Assembly (NCBI RefSeq): GCF_014192645.1
Contig: NZ_JACHYE010000005.1
Location: forward strand, 186,001 to 250,000
Reading direction: 5' to 3'
DNA length: 64,000 bases
Source of the DNA: Herbaspirillum sp. Sphag64
GTDB lineage: Bacteria > Pseudomonadota > Gammaproteobacteria > Burkholderiales > Burkholderiaceae_D
Shown here: one piece after another, positions 1 through 9,341 of the stretch
Position numbering within the stretch: the stretch's first letter is position 1
How the letters are laid out: each line of letters begins with the position of its first letter
Notes under the pieces: model-generated
What the model was told of the DNA's origin: nothing
The model's database searches: none
What the model saw: the letters and a program-made list of their open reading frames with translations, nothing else
Made by a program: the position numbers and the translations under genes

Positions 1-571
1 GCTTTGGAAAGTAATAATACCCACCCTGCATCGGGCGCTTGACCTCCCCCTTCCGGGTGCTGTTATTTTCGATCTTAAAATCAATTGCGTTGTACGATAA
101 TAAAAACAAATATTGCGCCAAAAAGCCCGCCGAACTCTGGTGCAGCACCTCTGGATGGGTCCAATACTGATAATTTGCCTTGGTTAGCCCAACACTATCG
201 GGCCAGTCCACCTGTACGTAAAACGTCTTAAGTTGGGGTTGTGTTTTCAGTAACCACAAGCCATGCACCAGATTATCTGTCTGGTTGCCTGAAGAAACGT
301 AAAAATTATAGATGTGAGTGCCAGGTAAAATCGGTTCGATATCGGCAGGAACCGTTGTTCCCATCCTCGACCCGCCGAACAAAAAAGTATCAAAACTCTT
401 GTTCTTCTTCATCATTTCAATCTTGAGATAGCGCTCTTGGGTGGCACCACTCTCTCGCAATATCCCGGTCTGAAAAATATCGTAGGGATCAACCACCAAA
501 TTGAGTGCAGACAACAATGCAACCGGCAACAAACCGATCAAAAAGAAGATGCGTAAATAAGAGACAGCCAC
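1..571 (-). CDS. MBOAT-associated protein, partial (C-terminus beyond window)
   Basis: An open frame of about 190 codons runs from a GTG at 571 off the left end of the window. An AAGG Shine-Dalgarno lies six bases before the GTG, and the start is 8 bases past the stop of the upstream MBOAT gene, so the two are probably co-transcribed and coupled. The N-terminus has one hydrophobic segment (residues about 8-27) that looks like a signal anchor, with the rest outside the cytoplasm. A phenylalanine-Gly-Gly-Ser-Arg motif at residues 65-69 resembles block I of SGNH-hydrolase-like partners of MBOAT acyltransferases (AlgX/DltD-type logic). That function is inferred; the catalytic C-terminal part is not visible. 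Confidence 0.7.
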   Translation of the reverse strand, partial: MAVSYLRIFFLIGLLPVALLSALNLVVDPYDIFQTGILRESGATQERYLKIEMMKKNKSFDTFLFGGSRMGTTVPADIEPILPGTHIYNFYVSSGNQTDNLVHGLWLLKTQPQLKTFYVQVDWPDSVGLTKANYQYWTHPEVLHQSSAGFLAQYLFLLSYNAIDFKIENNSTRKGEVKRPMQGGYYYFPK

Positions 572-579
572 GATACGCC

Positions 580-2058
580 TTAGAATTGAAAGTAAAGGAA
601 CTCTGAAACACTGGCCATTTTGGTGAGACACAGAGCAAAGACAAGCGCCCAGAAAAAACCATTCCATTTACTCAGTTGCCAGCGTAAGCGGTACTCGCCA
701 TTAATATATTGCTGTGTATTGGGCAGGCACCAGATAATTGTTGCTGCGACAGTAAGTAGCAAGAAAAGTCGCTTGACGCCTAAACCGATGGTGGCAAAAA
801 AATCTTTGGATGCCATTGCGCTTTGCTTTATGGATGGGAGATCCAAACTGGAAGTGATCGGCCGCAACAGCATATCGTTGAGCAGAATATGCGCTGATTC
901 AATACTGCTGGAGCGGAAAACAACCCAGGCGATAACCACCATCAGGAAAGTTAAGGCCGTTCCCCAGACCTTTGTAACTATTGTTGGACTCGCTACGGAG
1001 CGCTTACTCAAGGCACGCCAACCATGGTTCGCCAGCAGATACGCTCCATGTAACGTACCCCAAACAACAAAGGTCCAGTTCGCTCCATGCCATAACCCAC
1101 CGAGTACCATTGTCGCCATCAGGTTAAGATAAGTACGCTTCCTCCCGTAACGATTGCCTCCCAAAGGAACATATAGGTAATCCTTGAGAAACTGGGAAAG
1201 CGTCATATGCCAGCGACGCCAGAAATCGATAATGCTTGAGGCCTTATATGGCGAATTGAAGTTAACAGGAAGGCGAACACCGAATAGAAGCGATATCCCA
1301 ATCGCCATATCGGAGTAACCAGAAAAATCAAAATAGAGCTGCATCGTGTAAGTGACCGCAGCAATCCATGCGCTGAAGAAATCGACATGGGAGCCACGTG
1401 TCGCAACGGCAAATACAGGTGTAGCAAACTCCGCAAAACTATCTGCAAGAAGTACCTTCTTAGCCAGGCCAATCGTAAATACGGTAACGCCACAAGCGAT
1501 ATCTTGCAAATTGATTCTATAGATTTTCTCTGAAGCGAACTGGGGCATCATCTGCTGATGATGTAACACAGGACCGGCGATCAAGTGCGGAAAATAAGTG
1601 ACAAACAAAAGGTAGTGAATAAAATTATATTCATGTGCCTTTCCTTTCCAAGTGTCCACCAGGAATGCAATCTGCGTAAAAGTGTAAAAAGAGATTCCCA
1701 GTGGCAGCACTACATCTATCAAGGAAAACCTGTGACCACTTAGCGCATCGAAGGTCGATATAAAAAAATTCGCGTACTTGAAGACACCCAGCAATAACAA
1801 GTTTGCAGTAATCGCCAACCCTAAGAGAAATTTCCCTCCACGCTGCTGACGCGAAATCGCGTACCCCATTGCATAGTTGAAGAGAATTGACCCCAGCAGC
1901 AGAGTAGTGAATTTGGGATTCCACCAAGCGTAAAAGAACAGAGAAGCCAACACCAGCCAGATAGCCGCCATTTGACGGCCGAATTTGGCAAGAAAAAAGA
2001 ATCCAAAGAATGTAATGGGCAGAAATAGTAGAACGAACTCGTATGAATTGAACAGCAC
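580..2058 (-). CDS. MBOAT family O-acyltransferase (AlgI-like)
   Basis: A 492-residue multi-pass membrane protein of the MBOAT family, usual length for AlgI/PatA-like polysaccharide O-acetyltransferases. It shows the family blocks in order: YFDFSGYSDMAIG near 242-254, FWRRWHMTLSQFLKDY near 279-294 followed by the VPLGGNR block, and GGLWHGANW at 320-328, whose histidine (about 324) is the conserved catalytic residue. Such proteins pass acyl groups across the inner membrane to an extracytoplasmic acceptor glycan, normally with a periplasmic partner; the truncated gene just downstream is the candidate partner. The acceptor is unknown: it could be the O-antigen or another exported glycan. Confidence 0.92.
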   Translation of the reverse strand: MLFNSYEFVLLFLPITFFGFFFLAKFGRQMAAIWLVLASLFFYAWWNPKFTTLLLGSILFNYAMGYAISRQQRGGKFLLGLAITANLLLLGVFKYANFFISTFDALSGHRFSLIDVVLPLGISFYTFTQIAFLVDTWKGKAHEYNFIHYLLFVTYFPHLIAGPVLHHQQMMPQFASEKIYRINLQDIACGVTVFTIGLAKKVLLADSFAEFATPVFAVATRGSHVDFFSAWIAAVTYTMQLYFDFSGYSDMAIGISLLFGVRLPVNFNSPYKASSIIDFWRRWHMTLSQFLKDYLYVPLGGNRYGRKRTYLNLMATMVLGGLWHGANWTFVVWGTLHGAYLLANHGWRALSKRSVASPTIVTKVWGTALTFLMVVIAWVVFRSSSIESAHILLNDMLLRPITSSLDLPSIKQSAMASKDFFATIGLGVKRLFLLLTVAATIIWCLPNTQQYINGEYRLRWQLSKWNGFFWALVFALCLTKMASVSEFLYFQF

Positions 2059-2149
2059 GGCTACACTGCCTTCTTGTCAAAGCAAGCCGCAGACAAGTTG
2101 ACTGCGACTTGCAAAATTATGAACTCGCGCACATCCGAGAGAGATAAAT

Positions 2150-3184
2150 TCAAGTCTTCAGCGTATAGCCAGAAAACATCCGCGGATTACGACGGGCGGC
2201 CTGCGCCAGCGGTGAGTTCTTTGAAGTGGTAATAACAGCCTTGGGAGTCTCACCTCCAAAACAGCTATTACTCATCTGGAATTGCAGTATCAGGCGATGT
2301 CCTCGTTGAAGATGCTGGCCTTTATGCAGTCCTCGAGTATCTTCAATGAGGATGGTTCCCCTGGGTGCGGTAAATTCCCTTATCTGTTCCGGTGGATAAT
2401 ATTTCGCGATGTCTTCATCTTCCAGTCTCGCATAACCCCGCGCCAACAGTTCCCGAGGAAGAGTGCCACTGCGGTGTGTTCCAGCCACAAAAAAATGCGG
2501 ACCGTTTTCCTTTTCAACATCAGTCAGGTAGACAAAGACCTTCAACCATTTGACACGATCCATATCGAAGTGATACATCTGCGCAGCTTCACCGTCTGCC
2601 TTGGCTTTGAACGCTGTACTCCACCACATCGACAGCATATCGGCGATCGGCTGACTACGGAAATACGATTGTGCAATCGAGAGCAGTGTAGGTTCCATGA
2701 GCAGCGCCTGCACTTCAGGATTAGCCAGAATCGCTTCTTTTTCGAAATCGTAGATAACAGCCTTTGGATCCTCGGGGTTGTAGACGCCGGTCACGCGTCC
2801 ATCGTGAATCTCATCCGTCTGACGTAGCACAGCTTCCTGCGTAAGAGCAAAGTTCATTAACCGGTCACACATCTCCTCAGGTAAACGCTGGTCAAGAATG
2901 ACATAGCCATTTTTGTCCAGTTCATCGGATACCTGATTTAACTGCTCGGGAGACAATGGTGCCAAAACTGTCGATTCAAAATCGATTTTACGGGAGGGAT
3001 AAATTAGTGAGAGTATCCAGCTCATCAGATCATTACTACGGCCCGAAGTGAGACAAAACGTCATGATATGCGCCCGCCCCGTCCAAGAGGGCATCTTACC
3101 GGCGATGCCATAGCGAATGAAAGCAACGACGAGCAGAGCCGCGTTGATTGAATAACGGACAAATCGCTTGAGCCTTCTTAGCAT
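2150..3184 (-). CDS. Phytanoyl-CoA dioxygenase (PhyH)-like Fe(II)/2-oxoglutarate oxygenase
   Basis: A 344-residue protein with an H-x-D iron motif (H205, D207, in YHFDMDR), a distal histidine at about 287 (RGLHKG) and a following arginine near 297 suited to bind 2-oxoglutarate. These are the landmarks of the PhyH branch of non-haem iron oxygenases. The first 30 residues are basic then hydrophobic and may tether it to the membrane. It precedes the MBOAT gene and follows waaA, so a hydroxylation step on lipopolysaccharide or an acyl/sugar substrate is possible, but the substrate is not known. A TATAAT-like box and a short A/G homopolymer lie directly upstream (separate entries). Confidence 0.82.
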   Translation of the reverse strand: MLRRLKRFVRYSINAALLVVAFIRYGIAGKMPSWTGRAHIMTFCLTSGRSNDLMSWILSLIYPSRKIDFESTVLAPLSPEQLNQVSDELDKNGYVILDQRLPEEMCDRLMNFALTQEAVLRQTDEIHDGRVTGVYNPEDPKAVIYDFEKEAILANPEVQALLMEPTLLSIAQSYFRSQPIADMLSMWWSTAFKAKADGEAAQMYHFDMDRVKWLKVFVYLTDVEKENGPHFFVAGTHRSGTLPRELLARGYARLEDEDIAKYYPPEQIREFTAPRGTILIEDTRGLHKGQHLQRGHRLILQFQMSNSCFGGETPKAVITTSKNSPLAQAARRNPRMFSGYTLKT

Positions 3185-3192
3185 AAAAATTA

Positions 3193-3205
3193 CCCCCCTT
3201 TTTTT
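3193..3205 (-). repeat. A7-G6 homopolymer pair at the PhyH ribosome binding site
   Basis: On the minus strand seven A are followed by six G, eight bases before the ATG at 3184. The G run is the only Shine-Dalgarno-like sequence for this gene. Tracts of this type can slip during replication and so alter translation, but these runs are short compared with proven phase-variable tracts. Confidence 0.45.
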
Positions 3206-3208
3206 GCA

Positions 3209-3214
3209 ATTATA
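3209..3214 (-). promoter_or_regulatory. Candidate -10 box upstream of the PhyH gene
   Basis: The minus strand reads TATAAT here, about 25 bases before the ATG at 3184. No convincing -35 hexamer is found 16-18 bases upstream (best match GAAGTT), so this is a weak candidate. If used, the leader would be under 20 bases and would consist mostly of the A7-G6 tract. Confidence 0.3.
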
Positions 3215-3257
3215 GCTGGCTAAATTTCAATAACTTCAGATTCGATATCAGTTTATG

Positions 3258-4532
3258 TCAGGACAGGAGTGGCCGGATCAAGGCTAAGGTGCGCAGAGTA
3301 GCTCCTTGATGCTGACGAGCGAATATCTGTGCATGTAGCGCCATATCCCGTAGCCGCTCTTTATCCAAAAAGCATCTGTTAGCGACCGTCAGCATGAGGC
3401 TCTCATCCTCTACTCTTAGCGCTGCCTGAGCCTCAATGGCCTGCCTGCTGATAAGCTCAAAATTGAAGGTATGCGGCCCGATCAATACCGGCTTCCCCAA
3501 GGAACAAGCCTCAATCAGATTCTGCCCACCCAGCGGCAACAAGCTGCCTCCAATGAAGGCAAGGTCACACGCTGCATAGTAGCCGAACATTTCCCCCATT
3601 GAGTCACCGAGCACAATGTCGATGTCTTTTGGCAGAGGACCATCCAGCCCTTGCGAACGTCGATGAATCCGCAAGCCGCGCGCGGAAATTAACTGTGCAA
3701 CTTCGTCAAAACGCTGCGGATGACGCGGCACCATGACCAACAAAAAATCACGCTGCGGCAGCGTGCACAGCGCCTCCAGAATCAGAACCTCTTCCCCTTC
3801 GCGGGTACTGGCACATAACAATACGGGCCGTGCACCAAAATTCTGCCGCCAGCGCTCTCCCTGGGCCACCAGATCAGCCGGAGGCTCAACGTCAAACTTG
3901 ATGCTCCCCGTGACAGTTACCTGACTAGCGCCAAATTCCCGCAGCCGTTGCGCATCGTCGTCAGACTGTGCCGCGACACAAGTGATACCGGCAGCGGCCT
4001 CGCGCAACATGCTGCCAAATCTTTTTCCGCGGCGCAAAGAGCGTGCCGACAGGCGGGCATTGGCCAGCATCACCGGTACCTCATGACGCACACATTGGCG
4101 CACCATATTGGGCCAGACCTCAGTTTCCATCAAGATGCTGATGACCGGTTTGAAATGGCGCAAAAAGCGCGCGCACATCCAGCCGGTGTCGTAAGGAAAA
4201 TAACTCTGCACCAGCCGAGTACCGTGTTTGGCAAACAGCTGCTGCCCAGTCGCTCGGCCAGTCGCGGTCATGTGGGTGAGCAGAATCCTATGCGCAGGGT
4301 AGGTCGCCAATAAGGCATCAATCAACGGCTGTGCGGCACGGGTCTCCCCTACTGATACCGCATGCACCCAAATAAACGGAGCGATGGCTTGCGCAGAGGA
4401 AGCGCGCCGATAAAAGCCAAGGCGCTCTCCGATATGCTGGCGATACCCTGGCTCCCTGGTGCCGCGGCGCCACAAGCGCAGCAGGACCAGCGGCAATGCG
4501 ATCCACCATAGTGCGGTATAAAGCAGACGCAT
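3258..4532 (-). CDS. waaA: 3-deoxy-D-manno-octulosonic acid (Kdo) transferase
   Basis: A 424-residue GT30 enzyme of normal length. It transfers Kdo from CMP-Kdo to lipid IVA at the cytoplasmic face of the inner membrane, starting the lipopolysaccharide core. The N-terminal hydrophobic anchor (residues 4-20) is followed by HAVSVGET (57-64), which holds the conserved catalytic glutamate, ETEVWPN (136-142), and a C-terminal GGSLLPLGGQN block with the EACSLGKPV donor-site loop. Its ATG overlaps the TGA of the Kdo hydroxylase gene by one base, so the two core genes are translationally coupled. Confidence 0.97.
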   Translation of the reverse strand: MRLLYTALWWIALPLVLLRLWRRGTREPGYRQHIGERLGFYRRASSAQAIAPFIWVHAVSVGETRAAQPLIDALLATYPAHRILLTHMTATGRATGQQLFAKHGTRLVQSYFPYDTGWMCARFLRHFKPVISILMETEVWPNMVRQCVRHEVPVMLANARLSARSLRRGKRFGSMLREAAAGITCVAAQSDDDAQRLREFGASQVTVTGSIKFDVEPPADLVAQGERWRQNFGARPVLLCASTREGEEVLILEALCTLPQRDFLLVMVPRHPQRFDEVAQLISARGLRIHRRSQGLDGPLPKDIDIVLGDSMGEMFGYYAACDLAFIGGSLLPLGGQNLIEACSLGKPVLIGPHTFNFELISRQAIEAQAALRVEDESLMLTVANRCFLDKERLRDMALHAQIFARQHQGATLRTLALIRPLLS

Positions 4533-5401
4533 CAGATCAGTTCGCGGCCGGTCATTTTGGTCAGAATCGCCAGTGGACTCGCGCTCGGATCATATTGCTT
4601 GTCAACGGGCAGGTGCAAGGTCTGCTCCAGCATGTATTGCCCTGACATCACCGCATGCGAAGCCTGGTCCGAGAAACACACCCAGACTGATCCTGCCGCA
4701 AAAGGTATCGTCACTTGCTGGGCCGACTCTTGATACGACATGTCACCCTTCATGCCATCATGCAATTGCAACATCAGATGGTCATATTCGCTGCGGTAAG
4801 ACTTGGTCACGTGTAGCGCATTGAGCAAGCTGGCTTGCCATGGCACATAGCGTTTGGCGCGCGGCAAGAAGCGCGCGGCCACGATTTCGAACGGCTCGCC
4901 GACTCGCCACACACGTGGCACACCATCCGGATTGATGTTGCAAAATACACGCAAGATGCGCTCGCCGTAGTTGGGGCGTGAGGGGAAGGCGTCAACGTGC
5001 ATGCGTCGATCATCGGCACGCCATGATTGCGCACGGGTCTCGACTTGTGTCGGCCGGTAACTGGTTGGCGCCAGACGCAAAGCGCCTTTGTATTTAGGAA
5101 ACAGTGAATACACCAGCGTCTGGGCCTGCTCCCTGAAACGTCCGACCATCAGTGCCAGTGCCAGTTGCGTCGCGGTATCGCCAACTGCGCCTTTGATATG
5201 GCCGCGCTCGTCCAAGCTGATATTGCGCACCTTGGGATCACGAATCTCCGGAGTCAGCAAGGCCAGTTCTTCCGGCAGCAAGGCAAATGGCAGATGCGGA
5301 AAATACAGCACCTTGCCGGCTTCCAGCCCGCGGATCCATTCCTGGTTAGGCGCCGGAACTTCCCATTCGCCGCTGTCGATTTCAATAATTTGCGATTCCA
5401 T
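4532..5401 (-). CDS. kdoO: Kdo 3-hydroxylase (Fe(II)/2-oxoglutarate dioxygenase)
   Basis: A 289-residue protein matching the Kdo hydroxylase family known from Burkholderia and Yersinia, which turns Kdo into Ko (D-glycero-D-talo-oct-2-ulosonic acid) in the inner core. The iron ligands are visible as H135-V-D137 and a distal histidine at about 249 (SDQASHAV). The gene sits between waaC and waaA, with a 1-base overlap to waaA and a 7-base gap from waaC, which agrees with action on Kdo-lipid A. Assignment rests on the H-x-D motif, length and position. Confidence 0.88.
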   Translation of the reverse strand: MESQIIEIDSGEWEVPAPNQEWIRGLEAGKVLYFPHLPFALLPEELALLTPEIRDPKVRNISLDERGHIKGAVGDTATQLALALMVGRFREQAQTLVYSLFPKYKGALRLAPTSYRPTQVETRAQSWRADDRRMHVDAFPSRPNYGERILRVFCNINPDGVPRVWRVGEPFEIVAARFLPRAKRYVPWQASLLNALHVTKSYRSEYDHLMLQLHDGMKGDMSYQESAQQVTIPFAAGSVWVCFSDQASHAVMSGQYMLEQTLHLPVDKQYDPSASPLAILTKMTGRELI

Positions 5402-5408
5402 GACGATA

Positions 5409-6443
5409 TTATGCCTCGTTGTCTTGAGTGAAGTGAGGCTGCCCGCTGGCAGCAGCCACAGACATTACCGCATCAATTGCTTGCAGGACTTGAGCTACAT
5501 CAGGTGCAGCGCCGGTATCTCCAACATTGGCAATCAATGGTGACCAATTTCCTTCGGTTTTCCAGCGCGGCGAATCACAATACAACTCGACTGTTGGCCG
5601 GCAATATGCGGCAGCGATATGGGTCAGACCGGTATCTAGCCCGACCACCAGACTTGCCTGCCGCACCAATGTCACCGCCTCCATCAATGGCAAGGATGGC
5701 AATACGGTCGCCTGCGGCATCGCTGCGGCCAATTGTTCCGCAGCCACGCGCTCTTTGTTGTTGCCCCAAGGAAGCAATACGGGAAGCCTTCTCTTTTGCA
5801 ACTGTTGGGCCAGCGCAATCCAATTGCCCGCGTCCCATTGTTTGGCTGCGCGTGCGGTACCATGCAGGAATACAGCGTAGGGGGTCGACGGCAGCCATGC
5901 TGGCGGCGAAGCAGCAAACTCGGCGTGGGCTTGCAGACTGAAGTCGGCACCACCATCAACCGCATAGTTCAGCCCGCCTGCAGCCACTAGTCGGGCACGC
6001 ATGACCGCATGGGTATGCAAGCCGACCTTGACGCTTTGATCATGAAAAATGCGGGACAGAGGCTCATAACCAGAGCCTTCCGTCGCATTGGCGAGCCCCA
6101 CCCGCTTGCCACCGGGCGTCAATCTGGCCATGCGCATCACAACGCTGGTTTTGAGTAAGCCCTGCGTATCAAAGACCACGTCGTAGGCTTGTGCGCGCAA
6201 TTGCCGGTAAAAGGCAGCAATCTCAGCGCGGGTCTCAACGCGGCCAAGACTCTTGCGCCAGCGCCGCAGGGCGATCGGGATAATGTTGCGTATATGGGGA
6301 TTAAGACGCACCAGGCTGGTATAGCCCTCCTCCACCACCCAATCGATGTTGGCATGCGGGTAGTGGCGTCGGATATCAGCCACCATCGGCATATTGTGGA
6401 CCACGTCACCGAGGGAAGAAACGCGGACGATCAGGATATTCAA
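5409..6443 (-). CDS. waaC: Lipopolysaccharide heptosyltransferase I
   Basis: A 344-residue GT9 enzyme of standard length that adds the first L-glycero-D-manno-heptose from ADP-heptose to Kdo in the inner core. The N-terminus (ILIVRVSSLGDVVHNMP) has the acceptor-site loop with the probable base D13. The C-terminal domain has the donor-site motif DTGLTHIAAA at 270-279. It heads the waaC-kdoO-waaA group. Heptosyltransferase II is also GT9, but the N-terminal motif and the Kdo-gene context favour WaaC. Confidence 0.95.
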   Translation of the reverse strand: MNILIVRVSSLGDVVHNMPMVADIRRHYPHANIDWVVEEGYTSLVRLNPHIRNIIPIALRRWRKSLGRVETRAEIAAFYRQLRAQAYDVVFDTQGLLKTSVVMRMARLTPGGKRVGLANATEGSGYEPLSRIFHDQSVKVGLHTHAVMRARLVAAGGLNYAVDGGADFSLQAHAEFAASPPAWLPSTPYAVFLHGTARAAKQWDAGNWIALAQQLQKRRLPVLLPWGNNKERVAAEQLAAAMPQATVLPSLPLMEAVTLVRQASLVVGLDTGLTHIAAAYCRPTVELYCDSPRWKTEGNWSPLIANVGDTGAAPDVAQVLQAIDAVMSVAAASGQPHFTQDNEA

Positions 6444-6488
6444 GGCTAACCCACTATTGTTTGTCTGTGGGCCAGCATCTTACCCCTT

Positions 6489-7862
6489 TCAAAACGGCAA
6501 TGCCACATCCGGACGGGCTGCCAGGATGACCTGCCTGAATTGCTGCTGAATCCGTTCGAGTGCTGATTGAGACTCAGCCTCAAAACGCAGCACCACCACG
6601 GGTGTGGTATTGGAGGAGCGCATGAGGCCAAAGCCGTCCGCATATTCCACACGCAAGCCGTCGATAGAGATAATTTGTTGCGCTTCTGGGAAGTGCGCTT
6701 CTTTTTGCAATTGCTCAATCAGGGCGAAATTCTCACCTTCTTTTAATTTCAGTTGCAGCTCCGGTGTGCTTGTGGATTGTGGCAACGCATTCAAGACCGA
6801 CGATGGATCGGATACGCGGCTCAGCAGCTCGAGCAGACGGGCACCAGCATACAAGCCATCATCAAAGCCATACCAGCGATCCTTGAAAAACACATGGCCG
6901 CTCATCTCTCCACCCAACGGTGCACCGGTTTCACGTAACTTGGCCTTGACTAGTGAATGACCGGTTTTCCACATCAGTGGCTGGCCACCATGGGCACTGA
7001 TCCAGGGCGCGAGATGGCGGGTGCATTTGACGTCGTACAAGATTTCCTTACCGGGATGACGGCTCAAGACATCTGCTGCGAACAACATTAATTGGCGGTC
7101 GGGATAAATGATCTGCCCATCCTTGGTCACGACACCGAGACGGTCGCCATCGCCATCAAAGGCCAGGCCAATTTCGACGTCGCCTGCTTGCAGACTACGG
7201 ATCAGATCTTGCAGATTTTCAGGATGTGCCGGGTCAGGATGATGGTTCGGGAAACTACCATCGACTTCACAGAACAGTTCTGTCACTTCGCAGCCCAGGG
7301 CACGATACAACTCCCCGGCGAAGGCACCAGCGACACCATTACCGCAGTCAATCGCGATTTTCATCGGGCGCGCCAGCTTGATGTCGCCAACGATACGTGC
7401 AAGGTATTCATGACGGAGTTCGTAAGTGCGATAGCTGCCTTCGCCAGCGACAAAGGTGTTCTTGAGAATGGATTGATACAGGGCTTGAATGGTGTCGCCG
7501 TAAATAGCTTCACCGGCAAGGACCATCTTGAATCCGTTGTAGTCAGGCGGATTATGGCTACCGGTGACCATGATGCCTGATTGGGTTCCCAGCACATGCG
7601 TACCGAAGTACACCATAGGCGTTGCCACAACACCGAGATCAATAACATTGATGCCAACCGATTGCAGACCAGCGGCCAGAGCGGCCGACAGTTCAGGGCC
7701 GGATAAACGACCATCGCGACCAATGACTACCGATGTTTGGCCTTTGCTTGACGCCGCCGAGCCAAAGGATTGACCAATCTGGTAAGCGACGTCGGCGTTG
7801 AGCGTTTGACCGACGATGCCACGGATGTCGTAGGCTTTGAAAATGGCTGAGGCAATTTGCAT
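6489..7862 (-). CDS. manB: Phosphomannomutase/phosphoglucomutase
   Basis: A 457-residue alpha-D-phosphohexomutase, full length for the bifunctional PMM/PGM family (AlgC type). The phosphoserine loop is TGSHNPP (100-106, with S102 the phosphorylated residue), the magnesium loop is DGDGDR (236-241), and the sugar-binding GEMSGH motif follows. It interconverts mannose 6-phosphate and 1-phosphate, and usually the glucose pair too. Within the window it can supply mannose 1-phosphate for GDP-mannose, the precursor for gmd and fcl near 57-58 kb; no manC is present here. Confidence 0.95.
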   Translation of the reverse strand: MQIASAIFKAYDIRGIVGQTLNADVAYQIGQSFGSAASSKGQTSVVIGRDGRLSGPELSAALAAGLQSVGINVIDLGVVATPMVYFGTHVLGTQSGIMVTGSHNPPDYNGFKMVLAGEAIYGDTIQALYQSILKNTFVAGEGSYRTYELRHEYLARIVGDIKLARPMKIAIDCGNGVAGAFAGELYRALGCEVTELFCEVDGSFPNHHPDPAHPENLQDLIRSLQAGDVEIGLAFDGDGDRLGVVTKDGQIIYPDRQLMLFAADVLSRHPGKEILYDVKCTRHLAPWISAHGGQPLMWKTGHSLVKAKLRETGAPLGGEMSGHVFFKDRWYGFDDGLYAGARLLELLSRVSDPSSVLNALPQSTSTPELQLKLKEGENFALIEQLQKEAHFPEAQQIISIDGLRVEYADGFGLMRSSNTTPVVVLRFEAESQSALERIQQQFRQVILAARPDVALPF

Positions 7863-7902
7863 GATGACTGATTCACTTTATTTTATTGCAAGAACGACAT
7901 GA

Positions 7903-8997
7903 TTACTTCTTCTTATGCAACATGAGCCACCGGGGCGAGCGGAACCTGACTATGCGCAAGTACAACCAGATATAGATTGCGATGAACAAGCAACAGCAAA
8001 GCATCAATGCCCACGTATGACGCCACAGCAATGTGGCTGGCACTACGGCTGTCAGCGAAAGCGTCCAGAGATAAGGTGATGTCATCGAATTGCACCGCGT
8101 AAGCGCGCGTGCGTCGCGGCGACCAATTGCCCAGACCACCATTCGTCTGAATATCAAACTGTGCAAATGGATGCTATCGGGCATCCCAGGCGACTGTCCG
8201 CGCAGAAAAAACCGCCGATAGGCAGAAAAAATTGTTTCAAAACAAGGATAGATCAGCAGAAGAGCCGCATACCAGGTAGAGACTTGTGGATTGCGCATGA
8301 CGAGCAGAATTGCCAACTCACCCAGCATGAAACCGAGAAAATAAGCGCCACCGTCACCCATGAAAATCAAGCCGGCCGGATAGTTCCAGACGAAAAAACC
8401 AACCGTAGCACCAGCGACTAACAGCGCTGTGATCAGGACGAATGAATCACCGACTTGCAATGCGACGTATCCAAGCGATAGCAACATGCACAGCACAACT
8501 ATGCTGGCAAGACCGTTAAACCCATCGATGATGTTAATGGCATTAGCAATCCCCGCGACCGCAAAAATCGTGAGCGGCAAGGTAATCCAGAGTTGACCGA
8601 TAACCCAAACGCCAAAGACGAGATCAATGTGTTCGATACGTGCATTGAGCAGGTAGAAACCAAGCAGTGCCGCGATCATTGTTAGCAGTAGACGGCGGAA
8701 TGGGCTCACCCGTTTGGTAAAGTCTTCAACGATTCCCCCACCAAATGCGACCGCCGAACACAGGACGATCATGCCCATATCCTTGGCCACATCAGGCTGC
8801 CGCCAAGCAGAAAAAGCTCCTCCCAGTGCGACTGCGACAAAGATACTCAATCCACCAATTCTCGGAACAGCATGTGTATGTACCTTTTGGACACTGTCAA
8901 GATCAGAGTCCAACATGCCATCATGCAAACTCGCGTATTTGAGCACGAACAGTGTCATTACTGCAGATATGAGGAAACCGATAAATAGCGATAACAT
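7903..8997 (-). CDS. WecA/WbpL-like undecaprenyl-phosphate sugar-1-phosphate transferase
   Basis: An integral membrane protein of the MraY/WecA family (about 364 residues), roughly ten membrane segments. It carries HAVPRIGG near the N-terminus, the IDGFNGLAS loop and the GDGGAYFLGF motif. The usual DD pair of the first cytoplasmic loop appears as ED (VEDFTKRVS), as in some WbpL-type enzymes. The ATG at 8997 is preferred over an in-frame TTG at 9021. It would start repeat-unit synthesis by loading a HexNAc-1-phosphate, FucNAc or GlcNAc being likely, on undecaprenyl phosphate. The C-terminus is basic and hydrophobic. Confidence 0.9.
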   Translation of the reverse strand: MLSLFIGFLISAVMTLFVLKYASLHDGMLDSDLDSVQKVHTHAVPRIGGLSIFVAVALGGAFSAWRQPDVAKDMGMIVLCSAVAFGGGIVEDFTKRVSPFRRLLLTMIAALLGFYLLNARIEHIDLVFGVWVIGQLWITLPLTIFAVAGIANAINIIDGFNGLASIVVLCMLLSLGYVALQVGDSFVLITALLVAGATVGFFVWNYPAGLIFMGDGGAYFLGFMLGELAILLVMRNPQVSTWYAALLLIYPCFETIFSAYRRFFLRGQSPGMPDSIHLHSLIFRRMVVWAIGRRDARALTRCNSMTSPYLWTLSLTAVVPATLLWRHTWALMLCCCLFIAIYIWLYLRIVRFRSPRWLMLHKKK

Positions 8998-9341
8998 GTT
9001 GGAGAAAATCCCTTCCGGCAACCCGGCGACTTAGTTTCTGAGTCATTCAGTACGGTTGATTGGCAAGACATCTTGGTATTTGCCCATTTATAGCCGCCCC
9101 TCGACGCCGGAGCCCGACCATTGATCTATAAGGCATCGAGACGCTCGCATTTGCCCTCCTGAGGCAAAGTAGTCTTCCGGCCAAGTCAATTCCCGCAGTG
9201 AACATTTTAATCTGCTTCGACATCAATAGGTGACGGGGTTGTCCTAAAGCACTAGTTGAACTCCGCACTTGATGAAGTGCTCCCAGTGTGTCAAACGACC
9301 GAACGCTATCTCCCGGTACGCCCCTGACGCTAACAAATTCA
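8998..9341. other. Intergenic region without recognisable gene
   Basis: About 340 bases between the polymerase stop and the initiating transferase start, both minus strand. A 100-codon minus-strand frame crosses it (9047-9349), but it overlaps the polymerase end, has no recognisable family and arginine-rich shadow-like composition. No strong hairpin or promoter consensus was found. It could be a leader or decayed sequence. Confidence 0.5.

Noticed and set aside
620-1132. 170-codon plus-strand frame
   Set aside because: Antisense to the MBOAT gene, which carries all family motifs.
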